Positions 24,924-33,476 of a stretch of DNA of 64,000 nucleotides are shown piece by piece. The translations under genes and the position numbers were made by a program. Location: NCBI GenBank assembly GCA_030149815.1, contig JASLHI010000049.1, positions 1 through 64,000 of the forward strand. Reading direction: 5' to 3'. The stretch's first letter is position 1. The number at the start of each line of letters is the position of its first letter. The notes under the pieces were generated by a model that was not told where the DNA came from, made no database searches, and saw only the letters and a list, made by a program, of their open reading frames with translations. Source of the DNA: Aquirhabdus sp. (GTDB taxonomy: Bacteria; Pseudomonadota; Gammaproteobacteria; Pseudomonadales; Moraxellaceae).

Positions 24924-26162
24924 TTATATTCGAGAATTATGTCGAATGTGATCCAAACTCATTTCGCGCAACGCACCTATTTTAATACCTGAAATCGTCG
25001 CTGCCATGTGTTTACGCAGCCACGGCACACAATACATCCAAGTAAATGCCACATCACGTAACATACCATAACCACGCGAATGCGACTGGTAGAACGGTGT
25101 CAGCAACCGACTCATCGATTGATAGAATCGAATCGAAGGCTGTCTTGCTTGATGATATTTATCCCATACTTCTGCATAGTGATTTGATGATGCAAACGCT
25201 TGCCCAAGCGCCCATGCATCAAGCAGTGCCATATTTGCACCTTGTCCCAACTGCGGACTCATCGCATGTGCCGCATCGCCTACAACTCCGAGACGATTTT
25301 GTCCAAAACGAGACATCACTACATCGTGATACCGCGCGGGCATAAACTGCGAGGGACTATGGATGCTTGTTTTTAACCATTTACCCGCCGCAGGCCATAA
25401 CTGATGTACCTCATCTTGCCACTTTTTAAACTGCTCAGTCGGTGATTTAGTCCAGTGATCAATACGATGTGTTGGGAGACTCCAGAAGATACTAGTAAGG
25501 CGTTCTTGATTTTGAGGGGTTGAACCTGTGGGGAGTAAGCCCATCATACGCGCAGAGCCATGATAGAACTGATGCAAAACACGATAATCCAAATCCGTCG
25601 TTTCAGGAACAATCGCCCAAACCGCGCCCCAAGGATAGGGTTGATCTAGACGTGTCCATGTTTTGGGTCGTAAATGGCTCCGTGCACCATTGGCAACCAA
25701 CACCATGTCATAGTTTAATGATTGCTTTATCTGCTCGGATAACACGTCAACTTGCATATGGTCATGATGATCAACCACGGCAGTAACTTCCGTCGCCATT
25801 CGCCAATTCACGGGATAGGATTTTAACTGCTGCATCAGCACATCACACAAGGCAGCGCGATGCATGCCTAACCCAGACAAACTCGGAGAAGCTTCTGCAT
25901 AACGGCTATGCAATAATAATGAACCTTTAGTCCAACCTTTCAGCGCATCAATCGGCGCACCCAAGTCTAACGCATGGTCTAATGCACCAAGATGCTGAAA
26001 TATTGCCATACCTGCGGGCTGTAACAATAATCCAGCTCCGACATTTTCCATCTTAGCGACTTGCTCAAAAATGGTGATGTCATGTCCTTGTCTGGCTAAA
26101 ACAATCGCTGTCGCTAACCCTGCTGTACCTGCGCCAATAATCGCAACAGACTGCCTTTTCAT
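24924..26162 (-). CDS. FAD-dependent monooxygenase (UbiH/salicylate hydroxylase-like)
   Basis: 412 residues. The N-terminal Rossmann motif AIIGAGTAGLATAIVLARQG binds FAD, the middle DG-type segment is VLVANGARSHLR, and the second FAD motif is LGVVGDAAHAMSPQLGQGANMALLDAW. This is the class A aromatic hydroxylase fold. The C-terminal 60 residues (AFTWMYCVPWLRKHMAATISG) are slightly hydrophobic. The substrate is unknown. AAGGA precedes the ATG. It converges with the hydrolase gene and has no metabolic partner next to it. Confidence 0.8.
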   Translation of the reverse strand: MKRQSVAIIGAGTAGLATAIVLARQGHDITIFEQVAKMENVGAGLLLQPAGMAIFQHLGALDHALDLGAPIDALKGWTKGSLLLHSRYAEASPSLSGLGMHRAALCDVLMQQLKSYPVNWRMATEVTAVVDHHDHMQVDVLSEQIKQSLNYDMVLVANGARSHLRPKTWTRLDQPYPWGAVWAIVPETTDLDYRVLHQFYHGSARMMGLLPTGSTPQNQERLTSIFWSLPTHRIDHWTKSPTEQFKKWQDEVHQLWPAAGKWLKTSIHSPSQFMPARYHDVVMSRFGQNRLGVVGDAAHAMSPQLGQGANMALLDAWALGQAFASSNHYAEVWDKYHQARQPSIRFYQSMSRLLTPFYQSHSRGYGMLRDVAFTWMYCVPWLRKHMAATISGIKIGALREMSLDHIRHNSRI

Positions 26163-26242
26163 ATTCTTATCCTTATGATGACCAGCCTATATTAGCTCAA
26201 TCAGATCAAAGTGATATTGATCTGAAAAGCCTTTTTTATTTT

Positions 26243-27145
26243 TTAATTCACCACACGTTTCGGATGTAACGTTCTGAACTTATCAACAACGCCCAAACCT
26301 AAAAATCGACCATTTTCAAACGCTAGTGTTTCGCCTAGTGGCGTATTGCCAGCATTAATCGCCTGTCCACGACAAAAGAAAACAGCCTCATCCAGACTCA
26401 AATCAATTCGAGGTAAATAATCTACAGGCGCATAAGTCGGAAGTAACAACGCATCACGCCCAGCCTCATCCAGTGACTCTAAATATTCAATAGTATTTCG
26501 CTCATCCAGCACAAAAGACGCAGTTTGAGTCCGATGTAATGACGCAACATGACCGCCACAACCTAACGCCGCACCAATATCTTCTGCTAATGTCCGAATA
26601 TATGTGCCCTTACTACACTTCACAGTCAGCGTTAGCGTCGTCGCATCAAATGCATCCAACGTCAGCGCATAAATCTTCACTGGACGCGCAGGACGTTCGA
26701 TTTCAATGCCTTGTCTAGCCAACTCATACAACGGACGACCATCTTTTTTCAGTGCTGAATACATGGGTGGCACTTGCATGATGTCACCACGAAATTGAGC
26801 CAGTGCACTTTCAATCAATTGTGTATTCAGCGCAGGCACTGCAAATTCTTGGACGATTTCGCCTTCTTTATCTCCTGTCGTCGTCGTTGCACCGAGTTGC
26901 ACGACTGTTTGGTAAGTTTTATCGGAATCCAATAAATAATGAGAAAACTTGGTCGCTTCACCCAGACAAATTGGCAGCAACCCCGTCGCTAAAGGATCGA
27001 GTGCACCTGTATGCCCTGCTTTTTGCGCACGATATAACCAGCGGACTTTTTGCAAAATGCCGTTGGAGCTATAACCTTGTGGCTTATTCAGTAGGAAAAC
27101 ACCGCTAATAGCACGACGAATAATCTTTGGACGTGGATCTGACAT
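26243..27145 (-). CDS. truB: tRNA pseudouridine(55) synthase
   Basis: 300 residues. The catalytic Asp is in GHTGALDPLATGLLP (about residue 50), with the preceding GVFLLNKPQGYSSN. The middle KCSKGTYIRTLAEDIG and the C-terminal PUA-like region are typical of TruB. It makes the universal pseudouridine in the T loop. No rbfA or infB was seen adjacent, so the gene is away from the nusA-infB-rbfA cluster in this genome. No clear ribosome site precedes the ATG. Confidence 0.96.
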   Translation of the reverse strand: MSDPRPKIIRRAISGVFLLNKPQGYSSNGILQKVRWLYRAQKAGHTGALDPLATGLLPICLGEATKFSHYLLDSDKTYQTVVQLGATTTTGDKEGEIVQEFAVPALNTQLIESALAQFRGDIMQVPPMYSALKKDGRPLYELARQGIEIERPARPVKIYALTLDAFDATTLTLTVKCSKGTYIRTLAEDIGAALGCGGHVASLHRTQTASFVLDERNTIEYLESLDEAGRDALLLPTYAPVDYLPRIDLSLDEAVFFCRGQAINAGNTPLGETLAFENGRFLGLGVVDKFRTLHPKRVVN

Positions 27146-27287
27146 TGTAAAAAATCGATAAAAATGGATGATTAATTTTAGCAGGTTTCCTAATTCCAGT
27201 TTCTAATTTATAAATGCTCGATAATTTTCAAAAAACAAGCGACCTATAAAAGAGACTTGCTAATCTCCTGCGCTTCGCTTCAAATAC

Positions 27288-27950
27288 ATGTTAAATTTCA
27301 TGGATAATGCTCATTCGTATCCAGCTCATTTCTCAGTTGATTTTCTTATGTACGAAGAAGAAATTGAAATTGCATCACGCATCAATGCAGGTGATCGCAC
27401 GGCTTTACGCAACCTGATGAAAGACTATGGCGGAGCCATGATCGCAGCAGCACGCGGAATCTGCCCCCATGCCGTGGATGATGTTGTGCAAGAATCGTGG
27501 ATTGCTGCACTTGCCGCACTGCCTAATTTCGAACATCGATCAAGTCTGAAGACATGGCTTGTACGAATTACGATCAACAAAGCGTATACTTATATTCGCC
27601 AAACGCGGCGTGAAGTCTCTTTGGAAGGTTTAAGTGACACGGAAGATCCTCTACAGAATTATTTCGACAAATCGGGTCATTGGAATACACCGTGGCAAGG
27701 CTGGAGCGATGATTCGCCAGACAAACTACTCGAAGCTCATGTTTTAAAAGAATGTTTAGAAAAACATCTCAACAAACTTCCGCAAGGCCAGCGTATGGCG
27801 ATGACATTGACAGATTTTATGGGATTAGAAACCGACGAAGTGTGTAACAATTTGAAAGTTTCTGCGTCTAATCTTCGGGTGCTATTGCATCGGGCGCGCA
27901 TTACCATTCATGCAATGGTAGCGCATTACGAATCTACTGGCGACTGTTAA
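27288..27950 (+). CDS. ECF-type RNA polymerase sigma factor
   Basis: 220 residues. Region 2 includes DDVVQESWIAALAALPNFEHRSSLKTWLVRITINKAY, and region 4 (about 160-212) has KLPQGQRMAMTLTDFMGLETDEVC...LRVLLHRARITI. There is no region 1 or 3, as expected for ECF factors. Possible starts are ATG 27288, 27303 and 27351; none has a strong ribosome site. The anti-sigma gene follows after 11 bases. The nearest plausible target is the bufferin operon, whose precursor gene has an ECF-type promoter motif upstream. Other members of this kind control responses to metal or oxidative stress. Confidence 0.88.
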   Translation: MLNFMDNAHSYPAHFSVDFLMYEEEIEIASRINAGDRTALRNLMKDYGGAMIAAARGICPHAVDDVVQESWIAALAALPNFEHRSSLKTWLVRITINKAYTYIRQTRREVSLEGLSDTEDPLQNYFDKSGHWNTPWQGWSDDSPDKLLEAHVLKECLEKHLNKLPQGQRMAMTLTDFMGLETDEVCNNLKVSASNLRVLLHRARITIHAMVAHYESTGDC

Positions 27951-27961
27951 GGAGGGTTAAT

Positions 27962-28186
27962 ATGTTGAAATGCAAAGATATTGGCTATCTTTCAAGCGAC
28001 TATCTAGATGGGAATATGACCAAATCCCAGCGCATCAGTTTTCGACTGCATCTCACCATTTGCGGTCACTGTCGACGTTTTATGCGTCAATTTAATTTGC
28101 TACATAAAACATTGCCTCAGTATCGCTTTATCGAACCTGATAATCAGCAAATTGATGCGTGGATGAATGGTTTACCTAAATCTTAA
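27962..28186 (+). CDS. zinc-binding (zf-HC2) anti-sigma factor, soluble
   Basis: 74 residues. The Hx3Cx2C zinc anti-sigma motif is HLTICGHC (His 30, Cys 34, Cys 37), preceded by SSDYLDGNMTKSQR. No membrane segment is present, so the protein is a short soluble ZAS-type regulator, possibly sensing thiol oxidation or metals. A strong AAGGAGG ribosome site lies in the 11-base gap after the sigma gene. Confidence 0.82.
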   Translation: MLKCKDIGYLSSDYLDGNMTKSQRISFRLHLTICGHCRRFMRQFNLLHKTLPQYRFIEPDNQQIDAWMNGLPKS

Positions 28187-28205
28187 AATGCTTGATTGAA
28201 AAAAT

Positions 28206-28242
28206 AATCCGCAATAGTCTTTTGAATTATTGCGGATTTTTT
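28206..28242 (+). terminator. rho-independent terminator after the anti-sigma gene
   Basis: AATCCGCAATA/TATTGCGGATT forms an 11-base stem with an 11-base loop and a T tract. It separates the sigma operon from the convergent DoxX gene. Confidence 0.85.
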
Positions 28243-28316
28243 ATTATCTAATACTTGATTATTAACCACCATCACAGGTCAACTTGGATGAGGAGAGTAC
28301 CTTTTTATAACGTTAT

Positions 28317-28934
28317 TTATGACCTTTTAGTCCAACGCACCAACCAATAATCCACACTCACATAGCGTCCACCGCCCATCTTAATCAGCGCAAGCAACAT
28401 CACCAGATAAGTCACGGCAAACTCAACGCCATTATTAATAATCGCAAAACCACCACTTGAAGTCAGCCAATCATAATTGCCATATTGTTGCAGAATCTCG
28501 CGTGCTGCTTGGATCTTATCGCCTGCTGCCATGACTCGAGCATTGGCAAAAGGCGCCGTTGGATCAGCAATCGCCTGCCAACCATTCGGTAAATGCACCG
28601 CAAAAATCGCAACCAGCATCGTCACAATCAACGGAATACTAATCCACCGCGTGAACAAACCTAATGTCAGCAAGACTGCGCCAGTCAGCTCAGTACTCGT
28701 TGCTAAAGTGGCCATCAATGTCGGAAACGGTAATCCTAAACCATCCGCACCAAACCAAGCGACCGTATCAGAAAATGCAGCCAACTTATTTAGACCTGCT
28801 GTCCAAAACACAGGGGCAAGATAAAACCGTAATGCTAATGAAGGCAAGCCATCAAACGGTTGTAGGATTTTAGATAGACGATCTAATAAGGTATGCAGGT
28901 TAGCCGCAACAGACTTCATGCAAATGGATTTCAT
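28317..28934 (-). CDS. DoxX-family membrane protein of the bufferin locus
   Basis: About 205 residues from ATG 28934 (GTG 28940 is possible), with four membrane helices. LALRFYLAPVFWTAGLNKL and the ATSTELTGAVLLTLGLFTRW segment are typical of DoxX. DoxX genes commonly accompany DUF692 and DUF2063 genes in bufferin/oxazolin clusters. Here the gene is divergent from the precursor and enzyme genes, with a 213-base shared control region. The role in the pathway is unclear; a redox or respiratory function is suggested for the family. Confidence 0.82.
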   Translation of the reverse strand: MKSICMKSVAANLHTLLDRLSKILQPFDGLPSLALRFYLAPVFWTAGLNKLAAFSDTVAWFGADGLGLPFPTLMATLATSTELTGAVLLTLGLFTRWISIPLIVTMLVAIFAVHLPNGWQAIADPTAPFANARVMAAGDKIQAAREILQQYGNYDWLTSSGGFAIINNGVEFAVTYLVMLLALIKMGGGRYVSVDYWLVRWTKRS

Positions 28935-29052
28935 GATCACAACTCAACTGATAAGGAAAATGTACTCTTTAGACACAGGACTTGCCATTTCATTACACGC
29001 ATCAACGAAATAATCGAAAAATAAATTTATTTAAAATATTTTTTGAAATCGA

Positions 29053-29080
29053 TGTAACAAATCCTGATAAGCCGCGTCTA
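29053..29080 (+). promoter_or_regulatory. candidate ECF sigma promoter upstream of the precursor gene
   Basis: TGTAAC (29053-29058) and CGTCTA (29075-29080) are spaced by 16 bases. This matches the common ECF-type consensus of a GTAAC-like -35 and a CGTC-like -10. It lies about 70 bases before the precursor ATG, and an ECF sigma gene sits 1 kb away. Assignment to that sigma is inferred. Confidence 0.5.
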
Positions 29081-29147
29081 CCTTGGGAGTGCACAACTGA
29101 CGGCGTGCGCCAATTAACCCAAATACACAATTGAAGGAATACATCCC

Positions 29148-29537
29148 ATGTCAAACAAACTACAAACTCTGACCCCAATCGCTGCAATGTTAGCAATGTC
29201 ACTCACAGGTCTGGCACACGCCGCTGATGCAGCAAATGCAGCGCCTACAGCAATGGCAATGTCCAAAACTGCCGATGCAAATTGCGGTGCAAACAAAAAA
29301 ACTCAAGAAGCAAAATGTGGTATTCATAAAGCAGCAATGGGCGGCATGAAAGAAGGTAAATGCGGCGAAGCAAAATGTGGCGCGGACAAAGGCAAAAAAA
29401 TGGAACACGGTATGGTCATCGAATCTTATGTCCATAAACCAGCCATGGGCGGCATGAAAGAAGGCAAATGTGGCGAAGCGAAATGCGGTGCTGACAAAGG
29501 CAAAAAAATGGTCGACGGTATGGTCGTCGAAAAATAA
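29148..29537 (+). CDS. bufA: bufferin-type Cys-rich exported precursor peptide
   Basis: 129 residues. The Sec signal peptide ends at LAHA (about 1-25). The mature part has six Cys (46, 57, 72, 77, 108, 113) and two identical 22-residue repeats at 64-85 and 100-121, each with EGKCGEAKCG. EGKCG motifs are the sites modified by MNIO (DUF692) enzymes in Haemophilus oxazolin and Caulobacter bufferin precursors, which bind copper in the periplasm. AAGGA lies eight to nine bases before the ATG. Four cysteines sit in EGKCG/EAKCG contexts and two outside. Copper buffering is inferred from the family. Confidence 0.8.
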   Translation: MSNKLQTLTPIAAMLAMSLTGLAHAADAANAAPTAMAMSKTADANCGANKKTQEAKCGIHKAAMGGMKEGKCGEAKCGADKGKKMEHGMVIESYVHKPAMGGMKEGKCGEAKCGADKGKKMVDGMVVEK

Positions 29538-29545
29538 TCTATTGA

Positions 29546-29578
29546 TCGCGGCTGTTTATCATTGATAGGCAGCCGCGA
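29546..29578 (+). promoter_or_regulatory. strong hairpin between precursor and modifying-enzyme genes
   Basis: TCGCGGCTG and CAGCCGCGA pair perfectly over nine bases with a 15-base loop and no following U tract. It lies just after the precursor stop and 48 bases before the MNIO gene. Such hairpins often stabilise precursor mRNA or cause partial termination so that precursor is made in excess of enzyme. Confidence 0.55.
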
Positions 29579-29625
29579 AGTATCTCCGTCACACAATCAA
29601 AGCTATTTCACAAGGAACGCTCACC

Positions 29626-30549
29626 ATGACGGCATTGACCCAACAACAAAACAATCAGATCTTACATGGTGCAGGACTTGGGCTACGGCGTGACTTTATG
29701 CCTGAACTCAAGCAAAGATTAGATGCAGGTGAAATCATCAATCCACCTGATTTCTATGAAATTGCACCGGAAAACTGGATGGGTATGGGCGGTCGTCATG
29801 CGCGCGTATTGCGTGAATATACTGAAAAATATCCTTTTGCCTGTCATGGCCTGTCATTGTCGATTGGCGGTGTCAGTCCACTAAACATTGAATTTCTAAA
29901 ACAAATCCGCTCATTCTTAGATACTCATCAAATTGCTATTTATTCCGAACATCTCAGTTATACCCACGACGGATCATATTTATACGACCTGATGCCGATT
30001 CCCATGACTTTGGATGCCGCCAAATATGTCGCAGATCGTGTTATTCAAGCGCAAGAAATCTTAGGTCGCAGACTTATTTTAGAGAACGTATCCACTTACG
30101 CCATGCCCGCCGCAGAAATGTCCGAAGCCGAATTCATTTGCGAAGTCATTCAACGTGCAGACTGTGATCTACTACTCGATGTGAATAACGTCTATGTGAA
30201 TAGCATCAACCATCATTCAGACGCACGCGCCTTGATTAAAGCGATGCCGCCTGAACGTGTCCGTTATCTGCATATTGCAGGTCATCATCAAGAGGATGCG
30301 ACGCTATTAATTGATACTCATGGCAATAGCGTGACTCGTTCGGTGTGGGAACTTCTGCAATTCACCTATGACACCATCGGCATACGCCCGACTTTGCTGG
30401 AACGGGATTTTAATATTCCATCATTGGATGGATTACTAAGTGAAGTTGATCAGATCAGACTTTTGCAAACGCCACATTCACATCAGAAACTTGCTCATCA
30501 AAATCTAGCACAGCCAAGTGCACATGAATTGAGCTGTGCGAGCGCATAA
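29626..30549 (+). CDS. bufB: DUF692 / MNIO enzyme (multinuclear non-heme iron oxidase) of the bufferin operon
   Basis: 307 residues with the DUF692 TIM-barrel signatures: GAGLGLRRDFMPEL, FYEIAPENWMGMGG, CHGLSLSIGG, YSEHLSYT, LENVSTY, LLLDVNNVYVNS, YLHIAGHH and IDTHGNSV. The His, Asp and Glu residues in these would bind two or three irons. Known relatives oxidise cysteines in EGKCG motifs to oxazolone-thioamide or thiooxazole groups. AAGGA precedes the ATG. The stop region overlaps the DUF2063 gene by 14 bases, so the two proteins are made together. The precursor immediately upstream is the expected substrate. Confidence 0.9.
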   Translation: MTALTQQQNNQILHGAGLGLRRDFMPELKQRLDAGEIINPPDFYEIAPENWMGMGGRHARVLREYTEKYPFACHGLSLSIGGVSPLNIEFLKQIRSFLDTHQIAIYSEHLSYTHDGSYLYDLMPIPMTLDAAKYVADRVIQAQEILGRRLILENVSTYAMPAAEMSEAEFICEVIQRADCDLLLDVNNVYVNSINHHSDARALIKAMPPERVRYLHIAGHHQEDATLLIDTHGNSVTRSVWELLQFTYDTIGIRPTLLERDFNIPSLDGLLSEVDQIRLLQTPHSHQKLAHQNLAQPSAHELSCASA

Positions 30550-31366
30550 CATGATCAATACTCATATGATTCATTCAAATGATTTCCAAACGCATCAGCG
30601 CGCTTTTACACATTGGATTCGCCATCCTGAGCACGCGCCATTACCAGATCATGTTTCTGCTGAGCGCATGACGATTTACCGAGAACTTATTTTTAATAAT
30701 ATTTCGAGCTTCATTGAGCACACTTACCCCGTGGCACAAGCCTTGCTGCCACCTGAAATATGGCATGACTTAATCCATAATTTCTTTGAATATGGTCAAT
30801 GTGACTCGCCGTATTACTATGACATTTCAATGCACTTCAAAGACTTCATAGATCAAGAAAAATTCAACGCAATTGAATCACTTCATAGTCTTCATCAAAA
30901 ATATCCATGGCTTCGTGAACTGATGCAGTATGAATGGATGGAACTTTACGTCGATATGGCAGAAGCCACTTGGCTTGAGGACAACTCATCCGAATCATCA
31001 AACGTAGATATTCACCAACTTCCGCCCAACCACTCATTCACATTGAAAACGACTTGCTGGATATTGGCATATCAATATCCCGTGCAGACATGGTCAACAA
31101 CCACACAACTCACAGATATTCAGGTCACACCAACCTGCTTGCTCATTTATCGGAATCGCAGCGATGAGATACAAATTCATCCACTTCATCCGTTATGGGC
31201 ATTTCTTTTGGAGACCATGCAAAGTCAAGAAAACACGTACTTCGATACGCTCACCGCACAACTCCAAGAAGCAACTCAACTGACCAAAGAAGCAATCGAT
31301 GAAATAACCATCAATCTACTCAGTTGGCTGAAAACATTGACATTACTACATGTCAGCATTTCTTGA
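30536..31366 (+). CDS. bufC: DUF2063 partner protein of the bufferin operon
   Basis: 276 residues. The N-terminal DUF2063 domain (FQTHQRAFTHWIRHP...ERMTIYRELIFNNISSFIEHTYPVAQALL) is followed by a second domain with EWMELYVDMAE. In bufferin and oxazolin systems this protein pairs with the DUF692 enzyme and is thought to recognise the precursor. ATG 30536 overlaps the enzyme gene; ATG 30551, just after the enzyme stop, is an alternative. Cys are scarce, consistent with a binding rather than a catalytic role. Confidence 0.88.
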   Translation: MRAHNMINTHMIHSNDFQTHQRAFTHWIRHPEHAPLPDHVSAERMTIYRELIFNNISSFIEHTYPVAQALLPPEIWHDLIHNFFEYGQCDSPYYYDISMHFKDFIDQEKFNAIESLHSLHQKYPWLRELMQYEWMELYVDMAEATWLEDNSSESSNVDIHQLPPNHSFTLKTTCWILAYQYPVQTWSTTTQLTDIQVTPTCLLIYRNRSDEIQIHPLHPLWAFLLETMQSQENTYFDTLTAQLQEATQLTKEAIDEITINLLSWLKTLTLLHVSIS

Positions 31367-31536
31367 TCAAACATCAAATAATTGCAAAAACTAACTGAAT
31401 AAACCCCTTCCACTTATGTAATTTTATGATATAAAAAGAATGAATATGCCAATCTGCAAACAGGCCTACATATTCATGCTGTCCGTGCAAAATACCAACA
31501 GCTTTATTCCAATCAACCCTACACTTGGAAATCACC

Positions 31537-31971
31537 ATGAAAACAGTCGCATTTATCCTCAATTCAAAAACCAACCATGCGGTTTATACCATTACCCCAT
31601 CAGCGACCGTGCTTGAAGCAATTACACTTATGGCTGATAAAGGAATTGGAGCGCTTGTGGTCACGGATCACGAGAAGGTCGTTGGGATTGTGACGGAACG
31701 CGACTATGCCCGTAAAGTTGCACTCATGGAACGATCTTCGTATGCAACCCAAGTTCACGAAATCATGAGCAATGCAGTTCTATCGGTAACACCGAAGGAT
31801 ACTACTGAACATTGCATGATTCTGATGACAGACAACCACTTACGCCACCTTCCTGTGATTGAAAATGGGCAACTGCTCGGTCTCATTTCCATCGGCGATT
31901 TGGTCAAAAACGTGATTGAAGATCAGAAGAATTTGATTGAGCAGCTACAAAGCTACATTCGTGGTGAATAA
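31537..31971 (+). CDS. CBS-domain protein
   Basis: 144 residues from ATG 31537 with GGAA six bases upstream. Two CBS motifs fill the protein: VLEAITLMADKGIGALVVTDHEKVVGIVTERDYARKV and the second with MTDNHLRHLPVIENGQLLGLISIGDLVK. CBS pairs usually bind adenine nucleotides and regulate partner proteins. No fused enzyme domain is present. It is monocistronic by spacing, and its target is unknown. Confidence 0.88.
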   Translation: MKTVAFILNSKTNHAVYTITPSATVLEAITLMADKGIGALVVTDHEKVVGIVTERDYARKVALMERSSYATQVHEIMSNAVLSVTPKDTTEHCMILMTDNHLRHLPVIENGQLLGLISIGDLVKNVIEDQKNLIEQLQSYIRGE

Positions 31972-32017
31972 AAAACTTTAAAATTAAAGACTAAGAGCTA
32001 GGCAGGCAGCACCCTCA

Positions 32018-32731
32018 ATGAAAAAGTTTTTCTTATGGGCTGCTGCCCCGATTGTAGTGTTACTGGCTATCGTAATAATCTATTTCGCAGTTGCTTTCGG
32101 TTCACTGCTTTTTCCTGCAAATGCTACAACCAGCTCAGCTCCAATAAATACCGCCACACCAACCATTGATGCCTATCTCAGCTCAAACGGTGTACACACT
32201 GATTTCATCTTCCCAACCCATACACCACTAATCGACTGGACAACAATCTTTCCTGTCACAGCATTTCCGAGTTCGACCCTCGGTACCGACTTTATCGCCA
32301 TCGGTTGGGGTGATCGAGAGTTCTACTTAAATACACCAGAATGGAAAGATTTAACATTCAAACGCGCTGTTTTTGCTTTAACAGGACAAGATCATAGTTT
32401 GATGCATGTGGAATATTTAGGTCAGCGTGATTTTCAAGCCATCACTCGCACACAAACCTATCATTTACGCCTTAGCACGGCGCAATACATACAATTACGC
32501 AATTACGTCATCAAATCCACACGTATAGACAAAAATACAGCACAAAATGTCCCCAACCATCACTATGATCAGAACGATGCTTTTTTTGAAGCCAATGGAC
32601 AGTACAGTCTGTTCAAGACATGCAATACTTGGATTGGCAATGGCCTACAACAAGCTGGTGTGAAAGTCAGCCGATGGACGCCATTAGATATTATTGTCTA
32701 CTGGTATTTAAAACCTGTCTCATCGAACTGA
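32018..32731 (+). CDS. DUF2459 (TIGR02117) family protein
   Basis: 237 residues with an N-terminal membrane anchor (about 5-30). The DUF2459 signatures are present: AYLSSNGVHTDFIFP, IAIGWGDREFYLNTPEW and SLFKTCNTWIGNGLQQAGV. The conserved His, Asp and Cys suggest a periplasmic hydrolase-like fold, but no activity is established for the family. It is not obviously co-transcribed with the GST gene 66 bases downstream. Confidence 0.82.
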   Translation: MKKFFLWAAAPIVVLLAIVIIYFAVAFGSLLFPANATTSSAPINTATPTIDAYLSSNGVHTDFIFPTHTPLIDWTTIFPVTAFPSSTLGTDFIAIGWGDREFYLNTPEWKDLTFKRAVFALTGQDHSLMHVEYLGQRDFQAITRTQTYHLRLSTAQYIQLRNYVIKSTRIDKNTAQNVPNHHYDQNDAFFEANGQYSLFKTCNTWIGNGLQQAGVKVSRWTPLDIIVYWYLKPVSSN

Positions 32732-32797
32732 CGAATGAACGTCAACTAAATAATATCAAAACAACATTATGCTTCACTGGGTGGAGGATCTCTTTTT

Positions 32798-33472
32798 ATG
32801 TATCAGCTTTATATCGCGAACAAAAACTACTCATCATGGTCACTTCGTCCTTGGTTACTGATGAAAACCCTCAATATTCCTTTTGAAGAACAACCTGTTC
32901 ACTTCGCAGATGATAATTGGAGCGCGTTTCGCACCTTCTCACCTTCTGGCAAAGTGCCTTGTTTAGTTGCGGAATTCGTGACCGTCTGGGACTCCTTAGC
33001 GATTACAGAATTCGTCGCAGAAACCTACCCTCAAGTCTGGCCAATGAGTGTCAAAGCACGGGCTTGGGCACGCTCTGCGTCAGCAGAAATGCACTCTGGA
33101 TTCGGGACATTACGCGAAAGATGTTCAATGAATTGCAGTATTCAAGTCGAACTTCATCAAATGACTGAAGATCTGCAAAAAGACATCACGCGTATCGATG
33201 AACTGTGGAACGAAGGTTTAAAAAAGTTTGGTGGAAATTTCCTTGCTGGAAATGAATTTACTGCTGTCGATGCTTTTTTCGCACCTGTTGTTTTGCGAAT
33301 TGCAACCTACGGTTTGAAGCTAAGCGATGTATCTATGGCTTATTGTGAACGAATCCACCAACTCCCCACACTACAAGCATGGATCAAAGCAGGTCAACTT
33401 GAGGCGCCTCATGAAGCCCACGAAGCCGCTTGTGTGCAGTATGGCCGACTCACCCATGATGTTCGGCAATAA
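32798..33472 (+). CDS. glutathione S-transferase family protein
   Basis: 224 residues. The N-terminal thioredoxin-like domain starts MYQLYIANKNYSSWSLRPWLLMK, where SSWSLR places the catalytic Ser. SGKVPCLV gives the cis-Pro and WDSLAITEFVAE the glutathione-contacting SLAI. The C-terminal helical domain ends with FFAPVVLRIATY. It resembles the YfcF/zeta-like group. GGAGG lies upstream of the ATG. Confidence 0.9.
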   Translation: MYQLYIANKNYSSWSLRPWLLMKTLNIPFEEQPVHFADDNWSAFRTFSPSGKVPCLVAEFVTVWDSLAITEFVAETYPQVWPMSVKARAWARSASAEMHSGFGTLRERCSMNCSIQVELHQMTEDLQKDITRIDELWNEGLKKFGGNFLAGNEFTAVDAFFAPVVLRIATYGLKLSDVSMAYCERIHQLPTLQAWIKAGQLEAPHEAHEAACVQYGRLTHDVRQ

Positions 33473-33476
33473 TATA

